DNA from: Pseudomonas sp. RIT288
GTDB taxonomy: Bacteria > Pseudomonadota > Gammaproteobacteria > Pseudomonadales > Pseudomonadaceae
Direction: 5' to 3'
Assembly: GCF_000631985.1 (NCBI RefSeq)
Contig: NZ_JFYN01000007.1
Coordinates: forward strand, 62,001 to 126,000
Length of the DNA stretch: 64,000 nt
Each line of letters begins with the position of its first letter. Within the stretch, counting starts at the first letter, position 1. The position numbers were made by a program, and so were the translations under genes. Below, piece by piece: positions 1 to 8,690 of this stretch. The notes under the pieces are model-generated. The model was given only the letters and a program-made list of their open reading frames with translations. It did not search any database and was not told the DNA's origin.

Positions 1-159
1 ATTCGGATCGCTTCAGGCTTGTCCGTTTTGCTTGCGGTCAGACTAGGCAGGAGGGGGGTATCGGTAAAATATTATTAAGCTGGGCTGTGAATACAAATTG
101 CTGAAGCAGACAGGAAAAGCCCAGTAAAACCGAGGGTTTCAGGGTAGGGGGGGAGAGTT

Positions 160-183
160 GTCCCGGGCAGGAAAACCCGGGAC
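160..183. other. Stem-loop downstream of the small hypothetical gene
   Basis: Perfect 8-bp inverted repeat GTCCCGGG / CCCGGGAC around an 8-nt loop. It lies 40 nt past the stop of the minus-strand gene ending at 224. No U-run follows on either strand, so it could be a weak terminator or an mRNA 3'-end stabiliser. The rest of bases 1-223 shows no gene. Confidence 0.4.
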
Positions 184-223
184 AGAGAGGAGAAAACTCT
201 ACTTCAGGACGGGGAGCGTCGCC

Positions 224-454
224 TCAGTTGCCGTCGGCCACCTTGCGTTCAATCGCATCGGTCTTGCGCTTGAGTTCCTCGGCGTCCTGTTCCTTTTCGC
301 GAATGGACGTCGGTGTAATGACCTCATCCACGACGCGGGTGTCGTCGTCGCGGTCCTCCAGATCGCGGCGCACCACATCCACCGGTTTGCCGGAAGAGTC
401 GAGCGGTGGCGCGTTATGCGGTGTTGCAGGCTTGCTGTCGTCGGTGCTTTTCAT
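224..454 (-). CDS. Small charged hypothetical protein (76 aa)
   Basis: A short, very hydrophilic protein rich in D, E, K and R, without signal peptide, membrane segment or cysteine. The second half (about residues 48-74) could form a charged helix or coiled coil. The start is well supported: a strong GGAGGT ribosome binding site sits about 7 nt before the ATG at 454. The gene is divergent from the LprI-like gene starting at 496, so about 40 bp hold both upstream regions. I do not recognise a named family. Similar short acidic proteins are common in fluorescent pseudomonads, but the function is unknown. Confidence 0.6.
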   Translation of the reverse strand: MKSTDDSKPATPHNAPPLDSSGKPVDVVRRDLEDRDDDTRVVDEVITPTSIREKEQDAEELKRKTDAIERKVADGN

Positions 455-495
455 TTCTCATACCTCCATTGACTTACAACGTTGGATACGACGAC

Positions 496-864
496 ATGAC
501 GCGAGTTCGAGAAATTTCACGGGTGACCGCTGCCGCCCTCGGCTGTGCGCTGCTGATCGCTGCCAATTCGGCACACGCCGCCAGTTTCGACTGCGCCAAG
601 GCCAAAGCGGCAGACGAAAAAGCCGTCTGCGCCAACCGCACGCTGAACGATCTGGACGTAACCATGGGCGAGCTGTTCAGCCTCGACAAACGCTTGCTGC
701 CGATGGGCGGACGCGATGCGTTGATCGGTGAGCAGCAGGACTTCCTGAAAAGCCGCAAGGCCTGCGGCGCCAAGGTCGGGTGTTTGACTGATCTGTATCA
801 GAAGCGCGTCGCTGCGCTGCGCAACATCATCGAGACGCGAGTGATGACGCAGGGGCCGTTTTGA
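496..864 (+). CDS. Exported LprI-like (DUF1311) protein
   Basis: A 122-residue protein starting at the ATG at 496. It has an N-terminal signal peptide (basic MTRVR, hydrophobic core, probable cleavage after AHA near residue 27). The mature part has the LprI_N/DUF1311 pattern: SFDCAKA, then EKAVCANRTLNDLD, then a later Cys pair around KACGAKVGC and the closing LYQKRVAAL. The spaced cysteines suggest disulfides in the periplasm. Some relatives bind lysozyme, others have no known role. In-frame codons upstream back to 406 overlap the divergent gene and lack a signal peptide, so the shorter start is preferred. Confidence 0.75.
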   Translation: MTRVREISRVTAAALGCALLIAANSAHAASFDCAKAKAADEKAVCANRTLNDLDVTMGELFSLDKRLLPMGGRDALIGEQQDFLKSRKACGAKVGCLTDLYQKRVAALRNIIETRVMTQGPF

Positions 865-937
865 CGGACTGATTGACCCTCAGGTCGATGCATAGCAGCA
901 TCCCGGGCAAACCATTCGCCAACAGGAAATTGCCACG

Positions 938-1234
938 ATGTCTGGCTCTGATGATCTTGATGAGTTGCTGGAGCGTGTGAACGACGAGCAATCGTTCATT
1001 GCGTTTATTCAGGCACTGGGTGCCGATTTCGCCCTTGAGAGGACGATGAACGAACCGCTGTCACCCTATGGTCTGGGCGCCTTGGGTTGGGAAAATGGAT
1101 CTGTGGATGCGTTTCTTGAAGCTGCGGGTGCCTGGGCGATCGACAGTTCCAGGCTGGTAGGGGCAGATGTCTCTTCAGCCAACGTATGGCAGCGCTGTGC
1201 GAGCATTTTGCTGGCCGGCAAGTTTTATGAGTGA
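938..1234 (+). CDS. DUF7660-like small protein
   Basis: A 98-residue cytosolic protein with AGGAAA about 10 nt before the ATG. It opens with a short acidic helix (DDLDELLERVNDEQSFIAFIQAL), has a central GWENGSVDAFLEAAGAWA stretch, and ends WQRCASILLAGKFYE. This order (N-terminal helix, WEN...FL.A...WA, C-terminal W..F...L..GK.YE) is what I recall for the DUF7660 family. Such proteins are often found alone or near immunity-like proteins. No catalytic motif is visible and the role is unknown. It converges on the next gene at 1252. Confidence 0.65.
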   Translation: MSGSDDLDELLERVNDEQSFIAFIQALGADFALERTMNEPLSPYGLGALGWENGSVDAFLEAAGAWAIDSSRLVGADVSSANVWQRCASILLAGKFYE

Positions 1235-1251
1235 GAGGGGGCGAGGGGATG

Positions 1252-1569
1252 TCAGTTTTGCGAGTCCCTGATTGCCTTGGCCAGTTGTGCAGCCTCGGCA
1301 CGCAACGTGTCGAATTGCTCGTTCAACTCGATGTAGCCGGGTTTCCAGGTAAATACCCCATTGACGCGACTTTGCCCTAAAACCACATCATTGAACGAGC
1401 CCATACCACCGTAGGCCGATAACAAGTAGGTGATCCCGGAGTAATCAGAGGCAAGAAGACGCGCTCTTGTGTTGCGCATCCACTGGCTCCAGTGCATGTC
1501 TCCATCGTGTTCAAGTACCTCGATCAATTGATCAAGAACAATGAGCAGCTTTTGCGTCTTCGGTCCCAT
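1252..1569 (-). CDS. Hypothetical protein (DUF6966-like)
   Basis: A 105-residue soluble protein on the minus strand. The pattern is a helical N-terminus (TQKLLIVLDQLIEVLEHDGD), then HWSQWMRNTRARL, SDYSGITYLLSAYGGMGSFNDVVL, and a helical tail (NEQFDTLRAEAAQLAKAIR). The W..WM...R..L...D..G...LL..YGGMGSFND core resembles the uncharacterised DUF6966 family from memory, not checked. No signal peptide or membrane span. It is convergent with the DUF7660-like gene (17 nt apart) and lies downstream of the TonB receptor on the same strand. Confidence 0.6.
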   Translation of the reverse strand: MGPKTQKLLIVLDQLIEVLEHDGDMHWSQWMRNTRARLLASDYSGITYLLSAYGGMGSFNDVVLGQSRVNGVFTWKPGYIELNEQFDTLRAEAAQLAKAIRDSQN

Positions 1570-1629
1570 TTCCTGAAAACTCCCGTTTGATCGCGCTGGC
1601 TTTCACCGGATGAGCGAATCGTTAAACCC

Positions 1630-3759
1630 TTAAAGCAGACTCCACGACACCCCGACATAAACCCCGAGCCCTTCGCCCGGCGTGGACCGCGCCGCATCCT
1701 GGCCTTTGTCGTCATACCCCGGCGTCACCGTCGCGGCGTAGTGCTTGTTGGTCAGGTTGCGCAGGTCGAGCCAGGTTTGCCAGTCGTTTTTCGGCGCGTT
1801 GTAGCCGACGGTGGCGCCGAACAGTGCGTAGGGATCGGCGTAGTAGCTGTTGGCGTAATCCACGGCGACTTTGGACACCAGTTGCGTGTTGACCGCCGCG
1901 AAGAAGCCTTGTGGCCAGTCGTGGCGCAGTTCGCCCTGGTAGTAGTGCATCGGCAGGCCGGGCAGGCGGTTGTCGCCGAAACGCTGGTCATCGCGGTAGT
2001 GGAAATCGCTGAAGGTGTAGGCCTGGCGCAGGCTCAACTTACGTCCGTCGGCGGCTGACCATAGCGTGCTCTGCAGACTGGCTTCCACGCCTTGGTGCAC
2101 GGTGGGGCTGGCGTTGAGTTCATATGGGGTGACGGCGTTGGCGTCCGGCAGTACCGAAAGCAATTCGTGGCGCACCTGGGCGTAGTACCACGCCAGGCTC
2201 CACTGGCCGAGTGCACTGTCGCCGCGACCGCCGAGTTCGAGGGTGGTCGCGGTCTGATTCTGCAGTTTGACCGGATCGCTCTGGGTGCCGGTCGCCGCAC
2301 CGTTGCCGGTCGGGAAGCGGATGTTCGAGCTGTAGATCAGCGACCACGGGTGCGGTGCTTCGACCGAACGGCTGAGGTTGCCGAACAGTTGCAGGTCCGG
2401 CGTGACCTGATAGCGCAGGCCCAGACGCGGCGCGTAATCCCAGTCGTTCAGGCTGGTCTTGCCACCGCTTTGCGGGTAGGTGACGGCGCTTTCGCGGCGG
2501 GTGTAGATGGCGGCGAGGCCGGTGGTCAGCCACAGGTCGTCGGCGATTTCCAGGTCGTTGCCCACGTGCAGAACGGTGTCCGAACCCTGATAGGTGAAGT
2601 TGCGCATGCGGGTGCCCGGCGCATACGCGGCGGTGTTGCCGGACGGGATGCGCACGAATTCACTGGCGCCGTCGTTGGGCAGGTGTTTGGTGGTGCGCAG
2701 GCCGACAGTGCTGCGGCTTTCCATGCCGAACAAGGTGTCGCGGCGCTTGTAGTCGAACGTGCCGCTGACATCGGTGTAGGCCACTTTCAGGCGGTTCGGG
2801 CCTTCGCGCAGGTCCATCGGGTAGTCGTGATAGACCAGTCCGGTCTGGATGCTCGAATCATCGTCGATGTAGTAGGTGGTCTTGTTGCCGATGAAGGTGC
2901 TGCCCGGTTGTTTACGGCTGTCATCGCGCGTCACGTAGGCCGGGTTGGCCGCCCTTGGCGTGTGCTCGATCGAGTGCTTGGTCACGCGGCCGGCGAGGTC
3001 GTTGTCGGTCTCGCGATAGCGGAAGTAGAAGCGGGTTTCCAGGTTCGGATTGAAGCGATAACCGAAGTTGGCGATCACGCCTTGGCTCTCGCTGGCAGTG
3101 TGATCCTGATAGCCGTCGGCGTTCGAGTCGGTCAGCGACACGTAGTAATCGAAATCGCCCAGCACCTGCCCGGAACTCACCTGACGCTGCTGATAACCGT
3201 GGCTACCGGTGGCATAACGCACCTGCAGTTTCGGCGCGTCGTAGCCGGTGTGGCTGACGTAATCGACAGCGCCGCCCAGTGCCAGTGCACCGCGATCAAA
3301 GCCGTTGGCGCCGCGCAGCACCTCCACATGGTCGAGCCACAGCGGTTCGAGCAATTCGTAGGGTGTGCCGCCGGGGCCGGTCAGCGGCAGGCCGTCGAGC
3401 AGGGTGTACAGCCCCGAAGCGTGCGCGCCCGGTGCGCGGTTGATCCCCGAGCCACGGATGGAAATCTTTACTCCTTCATTGCCCGCCGACTGTGCGTAGA
3501 CCCCCGGCTGATACGCCAGCACATCCTGATTGCTCGCCACCCGGCCCTGCAACGGCTGACGCATGTCGACCACATTGCTGCCGCCGGGCACTTGCGCCAG
3601 GCGCGCTTGGGCCTCGGTCACAGAGGCATCGGTGCCGCTTTGTTCCTCAGCCGAAATCAGCACCTGTCCCAACTCCATGCCTTTGGGTTCCTCGGCCATG
3701 ACCGGGCAGGCGAGGGCCAGGCCCAGCAGGGCAGAGGGCAGGGATTTGGGCGCAGGCAT
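1630..3759 (-). CDS. TonB-dependent outer-membrane receptor
   Basis: A 709-residue receptor for TonB-driven uptake of a large ligand, most often ferric siderophores, haem or metal chelates. The start at 3759 has GGAG 8 nt upstream and gives a clean signal peptide (MPAPKSLPSALLGLALACPVMA, then EE). The plug domain follows: an N-terminal strand, VNQDVLAYQPGVY-type text, IRGSGI near residue 105, LDGLPL, and VEVLRGANGFDRGALALGGAVDYVS. A 22-strand barrel ends in the aromatic WSLL. The last segment (YFADPYALFG-like repeats, DLRNLTNKHYAATVTPGYDDKG) is typical of Pseudomonas receptors. There is no N-terminal signalling (STN) domain, so sigma/anti-sigma control of the FecA type is not expected. I saw no convincing Fur box upstream. 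Ligand unknown. Confidence 0.9.
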   Translation of the reverse strand: MPAPKSLPSALLGLALACPVMAEEPKGMELGQVLISAEEQSGTDASVTEAQARLAQVPGGSNVVDMRQPLQGRVASNQDVLAYQPGVYAQSAGNEGVKISIRGSGINRAPGAHASGLYTLLDGLPLTGPGGTPYELLEPLWLDHVEVLRGANGFDRGALALGGAVDYVSHTGYDAPKLQVRYATGSHGYQQRQVSSGQVLGDFDYYVSLTDSNADGYQDHTASESQGVIANFGYRFNPNLETRFYFRYRETDNDLAGRVTKHSIEHTPRAANPAYVTRDDSRKQPGSTFIGNKTTYYIDDDSSIQTGLVYHDYPMDLREGPNRLKVAYTDVSGTFDYKRRDTLFGMESRSTVGLRTTKHLPNDGASEFVRIPSGNTAAYAPGTRMRNFTYQGSDTVLHVGNDLEIADDLWLTTGLAAIYTRRESAVTYPQSGGKTSLNDWDYAPRLGLRYQVTPDLQLFGNLSRSVEAPHPWSLIYSSNIRFPTGNGAATGTQSDPVKLQNQTATTLELGGRGDSALGQWSLAWYYAQVRHELLSVLPDANAVTPYELNASPTVHQGVEASLQSTLWSAADGRKLSLRQAYTFSDFHYRDDQRFGDNRLPGLPMHYYQGELRHDWPQGFFAAVNTQLVSKVAVDYANSYYADPYALFGATVGYNAPKNDWQTWLDLRNLTNKHYAATVTPGYDDKGQDAARSTPGEGLGVYVGVSWSLL

Positions 3760-3913
3760 CAAGGAAACTCCAGGCAGACGGGAACGGGCAATGAACAGTG
3801 CGACGCAAGAAGGAACGATGGAAACACATGGCAATTTTGCTTTTTTGCCTGGGGAGCGGGGCGATAGGTGGGGCAGGATTGCTCAGGAGGCGGCAGTCAG
3901 GGCCATACACGCA

Positions 3914-3947
3914 GACGACTGGTCGCGTTTTATCGCGGCCAGTCGTC
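3914..3947. terminator. Strong stem-loop after the methyltransferase gene
   Basis: Inverted repeat GACGACTGG / CCAGTCGTC (9 bp), extended inside by CGCG / CGCG around a TTTTAT loop. It lies 16 nt beyond the stop of the minus-strand gene ending at 3963 and upstream of the TonB receptor. No uridine run follows, so a Rho-independent terminator is only possible. It may separate the two transcription units. Confidence 0.45.
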
Positions 3948-3962
3948 CGGCGTATATCAGGA

Positions 3963-5507
3963 TCAAGCAATCTTCAGTGCCATAAGAATGTCCAGCGGTG
4001 TCTGGGCAAATGCCCGGGCCCGTTCGGTCATCTCGGCAAGGTTTTCTTCAGCCGTCAGCAGCGGCTGGTCGCCCTTGTGCAGCACTTCGCCCTGCTCACC
4101 GATGACGGCCCACGCCAACTGCGCCCAGTCTTGCGGATCGGTCATGCCTTGCTTGATCGAAATCAGGAACAGCTGCTGGACGCGGCTGATCGGCACGCCA
4201 CCGCCAGTGACCGGGCTGGCCAGCACCTGAATGTTGCTGTTGAACAGTGCGCGCTTGCACAGTTGCAGGTTGAGGGTGTCGCAACGTTCCTGCACCTGCC
4301 TTTCGGCGGATTCACTCTGGCACGGGGCGGCGACGCCCATGCCGATCAGCACGGTGACAGCCTGCACCAGATCGTCATAGGAAACGGTGCCGACGGCCAT
4401 CGACAATTGCTGCAAGGTTTTCGCTTCGTAGGCATTGGCGGCAAGCGCTGCGAGCACCGGGAGGTAAATGTCCGCCTGTAAGGACGCCTCGCCCGCAGGG
4501 CCTGTGACCGTGCCGGGAATGCTGTCGATGGCTTGCAACAGGACAAAACGGCTTCTCAGCAAGCCATCGCGCTGCTCGGCGGCAGACAACCGATTGGCGC
4601 CGCGCACGTACAGATCCCGGCGGAAGTTCTGATTGATGAAATAGTCGCGCGCCTGTTCGCGCATGATCGGGTGCTCGATACCTTCCAGAAAGTCCATGCC
4701 TTCTGCACTCAGGTTCAGCGCGGCCACGGTGTCCAGCGGTACGGCCGTGGTGGCGTAGTCGAGTTTGGCCGCGGTCATGGCGTCGACCACGTCGATGAAA
4801 TACATGCAGTCCCAGTTGCGATTGAAATACTCATGGGCCACGTACTGACGGTTCTGACCCTTGATGCTCTGCAGCTGGGCACCCAGGGCCGGCGCCGCTC
4901 TGGCGTACTTCGGATTGGCCGCCAACAGCGTCTCGGAAAATTGCACCGCGGCATCGATGCGTTTGGCCGGGCTGGTCGAGGCCTGGCTGGCAAAGCGGTT
5001 GTGCAGGCTGAAAAGATTGCGCAGGGGCGCCGACGGCGACCAGCCCGGGAAGCAGTTGTAGCTCACGTACAACATGCCCCCGGGCTTGAGGTGGCGGCGG
5101 GCGAACTCGACGATCAGTTGCTGATTGTCGCGGTTAACCCAGGACCAGATGCCATGCAGGCTGATGCTGTCGAAGGCCGGCAGATCATCGCGGGCCAGCA
5201 GTTGCTGGAAGCTGTCGTCATACAGACGGGCCTGGCTGTTCCAGTCGTTCGCCAGCGCCATGGCATGCGCGGCCTGGGACGGCGTGAAGTCGGTGCCAAC
5301 GTAGTTGCCCGGGTTGGCGGCGGCGTGGATGTTGATCGAGACACCTTGGCCAAAGCCCAGTTCGCAGTGGTAGCCACCAGCGCTTTCCAGGGTGGCAAAA
5401 CCACGCAACAACAAACAAAAACGCTGGAACACCGGGTTGATTTCCCGGCTGTACGAATAGGTGTAACCCTCGTCGGTAAAATACCCTTCGTTCCAGGCAT
5501 TGCTCAT
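3963..5507 (-). CDS. Class I SAM methyltransferase with methyltransferase regulatory domain
   Basis: A 514-residue protein, start at 5507 with AAGGATG ribosome binding site. Residues about 30-170 are a Rossmann methyltransferase: motif I is HCELGFGQGVSI, followed by GNYVGTDFTPSQA, the acidic FDSISLHGIWSWV, and the post-motif LKPGGMLYVSYN. Residues about 200-290 match the 'methyltransferase regulatory domain' seen in this family, with AHEYFNRNWDCMYFIDVVDAM. The C-terminal ~200 residues contain winged-helix-like text. The substrate is unknown; family members are often encoded near surface-polysaccharide or peptide-modification genes, but no such partner is seen here. GELGFGxG keeps the glycines needed for SAM binding. 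Confidence 0.8.
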   Translation of the reverse strand: MSNAWNEGYFTDEGYTYSYSREINPVFQRFCLLLRGFATLESAGGYHCELGFGQGVSINIHAAANPGNYVGTDFTPSQAAHAMALANDWNSQARLYDDSFQQLLARDDLPAFDSISLHGIWSWVNRDNQQLIVEFARRHLKPGGMLYVSYNCFPGWSPSAPLRNLFSLHNRFASQASTSPAKRIDAAVQFSETLLAANPKYARAAPALGAQLQSIKGQNRQYVAHEYFNRNWDCMYFIDVVDAMTAAKLDYATTAVPLDTVAALNLSAEGMDFLEGIEHPIMREQARDYFINQNFRRDLYVRGANRLSAAEQRDGLLRSRFVLLQAIDSIPGTVTGPAGEASLQADIYLPVLAALAANAYEAKTLQQLSMAVGTVSYDDLVQAVTVLIGMGVAAPCQSESAERQVQERCDTLNLQLCKRALFNSNIQVLASPVTGGGVPISRVQQLFLISIKQGMTDPQDWAQLAWAVIGEQGEVLHKGDQPLLTAEENLAEMTERARAFAQTPLDILMALKIA

Positions 5508-5676
5508 GTGTACATCCTTAAATTCGCGAGTGAGAGCCGCTCTTATAAGGGGTTGGCATTGCACACGACAAGCGGAAAAACATGTAAGTGAATCTTACGC
5601 TTGCAGAGATGCGTAGACGTCCCTCTGCCATCGCTGCTGTGGGGCTGCGCGCCCGGGTTCGTTCGAGCGCCATGCT

Positions 5677-5763
5677 CTGTAGGAGCTGCCGCAGGCTGCG
5701 ATCTTTTGATTTTGCTTTTGAAGGTCAAAGTCAAAAGATCGCAGCCTGCGGCAGCTCCTACAG
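5677..5763. repeat. REP-type palindrome, copy 1
   Basis: A 33-nt perfect inverted repeat: left arm CTGTAGGAGCTGCCGCAGG..., 5677-5709, right arm 5731-5763, around a 21-nt spacer. The same unit recurs at 28715, 30698, 56214 and 61193. It fills most of the gap between the methyltransferase and the thioesterase gene. The 5508-5676 stretch upstream of it holds no gene. Confidence 0.9.
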
Positions 5764-5776
5764 GGAGCGGGGGGAT

Positions 5777-6283
5777 TCAGCGGCCGTGCGCTGCGTCCGC
5801 CAGTTGGTGGGTATCGACCCGCACGAACACCGAATCGCCCACCGCCGTCAGCACTTGCCCGGCATACACCTCGCAGATCACCCGCGTCTTGCGCCCGACT
5901 TCGCCTTCGACCCTGGCGCGCAAGGTCAGGGTGACGCCCATCGGTGTGGGTTTGATGAACTTGATGCCGAGGTTGCCGGTGACGCAGTCGATGCGCGGCA
6001 GGCTGCCCGGTTCACGTTGTTCGTGGCGATAGTGGTAAGCCATCGCGGTCCAGTTGGAGTGGCAGTCGACCAGCATCGCCAGCAGGCCGCCGTACACCAG
6101 GTCCGGCCAGCCGCAGTATTTGTCGTCCGGCAGGTGTTCGGCCATGACGTGCACGCCGTCCTCGTGCCAGTAGCTTTTGACGTGCAAGCCATGGGGGTTG
6201 CGGCCGCCGCAGCCGTAGCAAACGCCTTCGGGGGCGGCGAGGTCTTGCAGGGGCGTCTCGGAACGGGTCATGGGTCTGGTCAT
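5777..6283 (-). CDS. PaaI-type hotdog thioesterase
   Basis: A 168-residue hotdog-fold acyl-CoA thioesterase. The segment CYGCGGRNPHGLHVKSYW near residue 22 is the N-terminal Cys-x2-Cys-containing motif of the 4HBT/PaaI-like subgroup, and YGGLLAMLVDCHSNWTAMAY forms the central hotdog helix, with the catalytic acid expected there (D73). Strands TGNLGIKFIKPTPMGVTLTLRARV and RKTRVICEVYAGQVLTAVGDSVFVRV complete the fold. The ATG overlaps the stop of the upstream diguanylate cyclase by 4 nt (ATGA), so the two are probably translationally coupled. Physiological substrate unknown. Confidence 0.85.
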   Translation of the reverse strand: MTRPMTRSETPLQDLAAPEGVCYGCGGRNPHGLHVKSYWHEDGVHVMAEHLPDDKYCGWPDLVYGGLLAMLVDCHSNWTAMAYHYRHEQREPGSLPRIDCVTGNLGIKFIKPTPMGVTLTLRARVEGEVGRKTRVICEVYAGQVLTAVGDSVFVRVDTHQLADAAHGR

Positions 6284-7437
6284 CCTGAAGTGGTGAGCCC
6301 GGTCAGGCGCAGGCGGTTGCGGCCGCCGCGCTTGGATTCATACAGCGCTGCATCACCTTGTTCGATCAATGCCGCGAGGCTGGCCGGCGGCTGGTTGAAC
6401 AGGGTGGCGCCGATGCTCAGTGTCACCGGTTCGGCGGTGGGGAATGCCTGGGCGGCGCTGCGCTGAAACTGATCGCGCAGGGCGTCACCCAGTCTGACGA
6501 TGTGATCACTGGGCGCGTTGCTCAGCAAAATCACGAACTCGTCGCCGCCCAAGCGAGCAGCCAGCGCTTCATCGGCGGTCTCGGCGCGGATCATTTCGCT
6601 CAAAGCCACCAGTAAGCGGTCGCCGGCGCTGTGACCGTACTGATCGTTGACCGATTTGAAGTTGTCGATGTCGATCAGCAGCAGGGCGCCCGGATGCGCC
6701 GGGGAGACATCCTGCAGCAAGCGCGGCGCGCGCATGTCGAGGGCGCGGCGGTTGTAGAGGGCGGTGAGCGGGTCACGGGCGGCCAGTCGCGCGATCTGCT
6801 CCTCGCGTCGGTAGCGCTCGGTGCCGGTCATCGACAGTGCGATCAGCATGATCGCCATCGCGCCCTCGACCAGCGAGATCTGGATGATTACGCCACGGAA
6901 CGCGGCCAGGTCGATCAGTGTGCCCGGGATCATCACGGTCAGCGCCTTGGCCACATAGAAAATCCCATGCCCGAGCAGCACGTAGCGCAATTGCACCGCG
7001 CCGACGCTCAGCGATTTGCCATGCGGGCGCAACAGCAAACTGGCCTTGAGCGTCGAGGCAGCCACCAGCAGCGAGTTGGCGGCGAGCATGACTTTCGACC
7101 ACAGCGGCCCGTCCGGCAGTAACAGCAAAACCAGCCAGGTGACGAAAATCAGGTACCAGGCGCGTGACAGGCGGGTCTGCGTGAAGCGCGCCACCCCCAG
7201 CAGAAACAGAAAGTGCGCGGTCACCAGCAAGCCGTTGGCGAACCAGATGCCGATCAGCAAAAAGCCGTTGCTGCGCAGCAGGGCCAGGGTGGAACCGACG
7301 GTGATCGTGGCGAAACCGGCACTCCAGAACAGCAGCGAAGGTTCACGAATGCTGCGCCACTCGACCGCCAGATACAGCGCGGCAGCGGCTGCCAGAGCGA
7401 TCGAGATGGTCAGCATCGTTGGTGGGGCGAGCGGCAT
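6280..7437 (-). CDS. Membrane diguanylate cyclase (GGDEF)
   Basis: A 385-residue protein making the second messenger c-di-GMP from two GTP. Residues about 10-205 contain roughly seven hydrophobic segments forming an uncharacterised membrane sensor. A linker (TERYRREEQIARLAARDPLTALYNRRAL) leads into the GGDEF domain with the intact active site GGDEF at residues 297-301 and the metal-binding DIDNFKSVND. The inhibitory I-site (RxxD five residues before GGDEF) is not present: the corresponding positions are both Ala. Product inhibition through that site is therefore unlikely. Followed with a 4-nt overlap by the thioesterase gene. No EAL domain. Confidence 0.9.
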   Translation of the reverse strand: MPLAPPTMLTISIALAAAAALYLAVEWRSIREPSLLFWSAGFATITVGSTLALLRSNGFLLIGIWFANGLLVTAHFLFLLGVARFTQTRLSRAWYLIFVTWLVLLLLPDGPLWSKVMLAANSLLVAASTLKASLLLRPHGKSLSVGAVQLRYVLLGHGIFYVAKALTVMIPGTLIDLAAFRGVIIQISLVEGAMAIMLIALSMTGTERYRREEQIARLAARDPLTALYNRRALDMRAPRLLQDVSPAHPGALLLIDIDNFKSVNDQYGHSAGDRLLVALSEMIRAETADEALAARLGGDEFVILLSNAPSDHIVRLGDALRDQFQRSAAQAFPTAEPVTLSIGATLFNQPPASLAALIEQGDAALYESKRGGRNRLRLTGLTTSG

Positions 7438-7540
7438 TTCCGGGTGAGCCTGTCAGAAGGTCGGTAAGGCCGCCGATTGTAAGCGTTCGGGCCGGTTTTG
7501 GCAGGCTCCGCAGACGATCATCACCGACGGGCGTCCACGC

Positions 7541-7789
7541 TCATTCGTGAGGCGTGAGCCAGGTGTCGACGACCCGCCGATCCAGCTCTTCCCAATAAGC
7601 CATGCCCAGCACCCGTGTGGTGTTCAACCCGCGCAAATAGCCACGCAACTGATTGGCGGTATCGCGTTTGAGCTGCGCATCGGTGATGTCCTTGTCCAGC
7701 AACACGTTTTCGTACTGCACCAGGTATTCCGCCACCCGCTCGCGAAAGTCCTGCAAAACCGCGTCGCGGATCAGGTCAAAGGTTCTCAA
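7541..7789 (-). CDS. Small conserved hypothetical protein (82 aa)
   Basis: A short soluble, mostly helical protein (RTFDLIRDAVLQDFRERVAEYLVQYENVLLD...). It ends with GMAYWEELDRRVVDTWLTPHE. No signal peptide, membrane segment, cysteine or known motif. The gene is on the minus strand just upstream of the diguanylate cyclase with about 100 nt between them, and divergent from the exported protein gene starting at 7960. The function is not recognised. Confidence 0.6.
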   Translation of the reverse strand: MRTFDLIRDAVLQDFRERVAEYLVQYENVLLDKDITDAQLKRDTANQLRGYLRGLNTTRVLGMAYWEELDRRVVDTWLTPHE

Positions 7790-7959
7790 ATCGGCGTCCT
7801 CACTGTTGTTTTATTCATTGTGGATGAGTGTGTACCCGTCTTTATCGTCGGTAACTATCGCTAGAAGTAATAGTGACCATCACGAAACGCAAGTTCAGCT
7901 TTGCAGGCAATAGGCGGAAAATTGCCTTCATTGAAAACGCAGCTCAAGGAAATTGCGCG

Positions 7960-8604
7960 ATGAAGACCCTGACCCGACTGGTGCTGACTGCTCTGCTGAT
8001 GAGCGGCATGGTAGCCACGGCACCGTCTTACGCCGGCGACGCCTGTGCGTGTCGTCTTCAGCCCATCGCCGGCAGCAGCGCGACTTTGCAGCATTCACAG
8101 ACCGTGGGTGTGCTGTACAGCGAAAACACCCGGGAAAACCTGCAATACCTGACGCGTTACCACGATATGGCGCTGCACGGTGCCAAGGATGCGCTGGATT
8201 CGCGAATCCGCGCCGCCTTTGTCAGCAGCTCCGACCCGGAACTGGCGATCGACTGGTTGCTCAGCTCGTTGCAGCGCCAGTTCATGTCGGTGACCGTTTA
8301 CGACAACCTCGATGCCCTGATTCTGGCGCATCCGGACATCGTGGTGAAACTGGATACCTTCAACCGCTTGCTGACTCAGCAGAACAGTCTGTACGAGGCG
8401 CACTTTATCGCGCGTTTCTACGATGCCGACCTGCAATACATCGGCAAGGCCGAAGGCTCGGTGGAGAAACAGATCCCGGCGGTCTGGGTACACGACAAAG
8501 CGGCGCACGAAATTGCCGCGCAGATCGAGCAACAACGTGACCTGCAACTCAATGCCTTGAAGCAGTTCGACGCCTCGCTCAAGGCGCTGGTGGCTTCCAG
8601 CTGA
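7960..8604 (+). CDS. Exported hypothetical protein
   Basis: A 214-residue protein. The ATG at 7960 follows CAAGGAAATT and gives a signal peptide (MKTLTRLVLTALLMSGMVATAPSYA, cleavage before GDACACRL). The mature part has an early C-x-C and then alternates strands and helices: QTVGVLYSENTRENLQYLTRY, SDPELAIDWLLSSLQRQFMSVTVYDNLDALI, LYEAHFIARFYDADLQYIGKAEGS. The pattern suggests a small periplasmic alpha/beta domain that I cannot assign. It precedes a small lipoprotein on the same strand after 86 nt, so they may be co-transcribed, ending at the terminator near 9094. Confidence 0.7.
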   Translation: MKTLTRLVLTALLMSGMVATAPSYAGDACACRLQPIAGSSATLQHSQTVGVLYSENTRENLQYLTRYHDMALHGAKDALDSRIRAAFVSSSDPELAIDWLLSSLQRQFMSVTVYDNLDALILAHPDIVVKLDTFNRLLTQQNSLYEAHFIARFYDADLQYIGKAEGSVEKQIPAVWVHDKAAHEIAAQIEQQRDLQLNALKQFDASLKALVASS

Positions 8605-8690
8605 ACACTCAAAACCAAAAGGGCAGCGGCGGCGCCGTGACGCTGAACCGCTGCCAGTTGAACCGAACCTTTATTTTCAGGATTACCCCG

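Noticed and set aside
2092..3867. 591-residue open frame opposite the TonB receptor
   Set aside because: Shadow of the receptor gene; no start signal.
3760..3962. Fur box for the TonB receptor
   Set aside because: No convincing GATAAT-type inverted repeat was seen.
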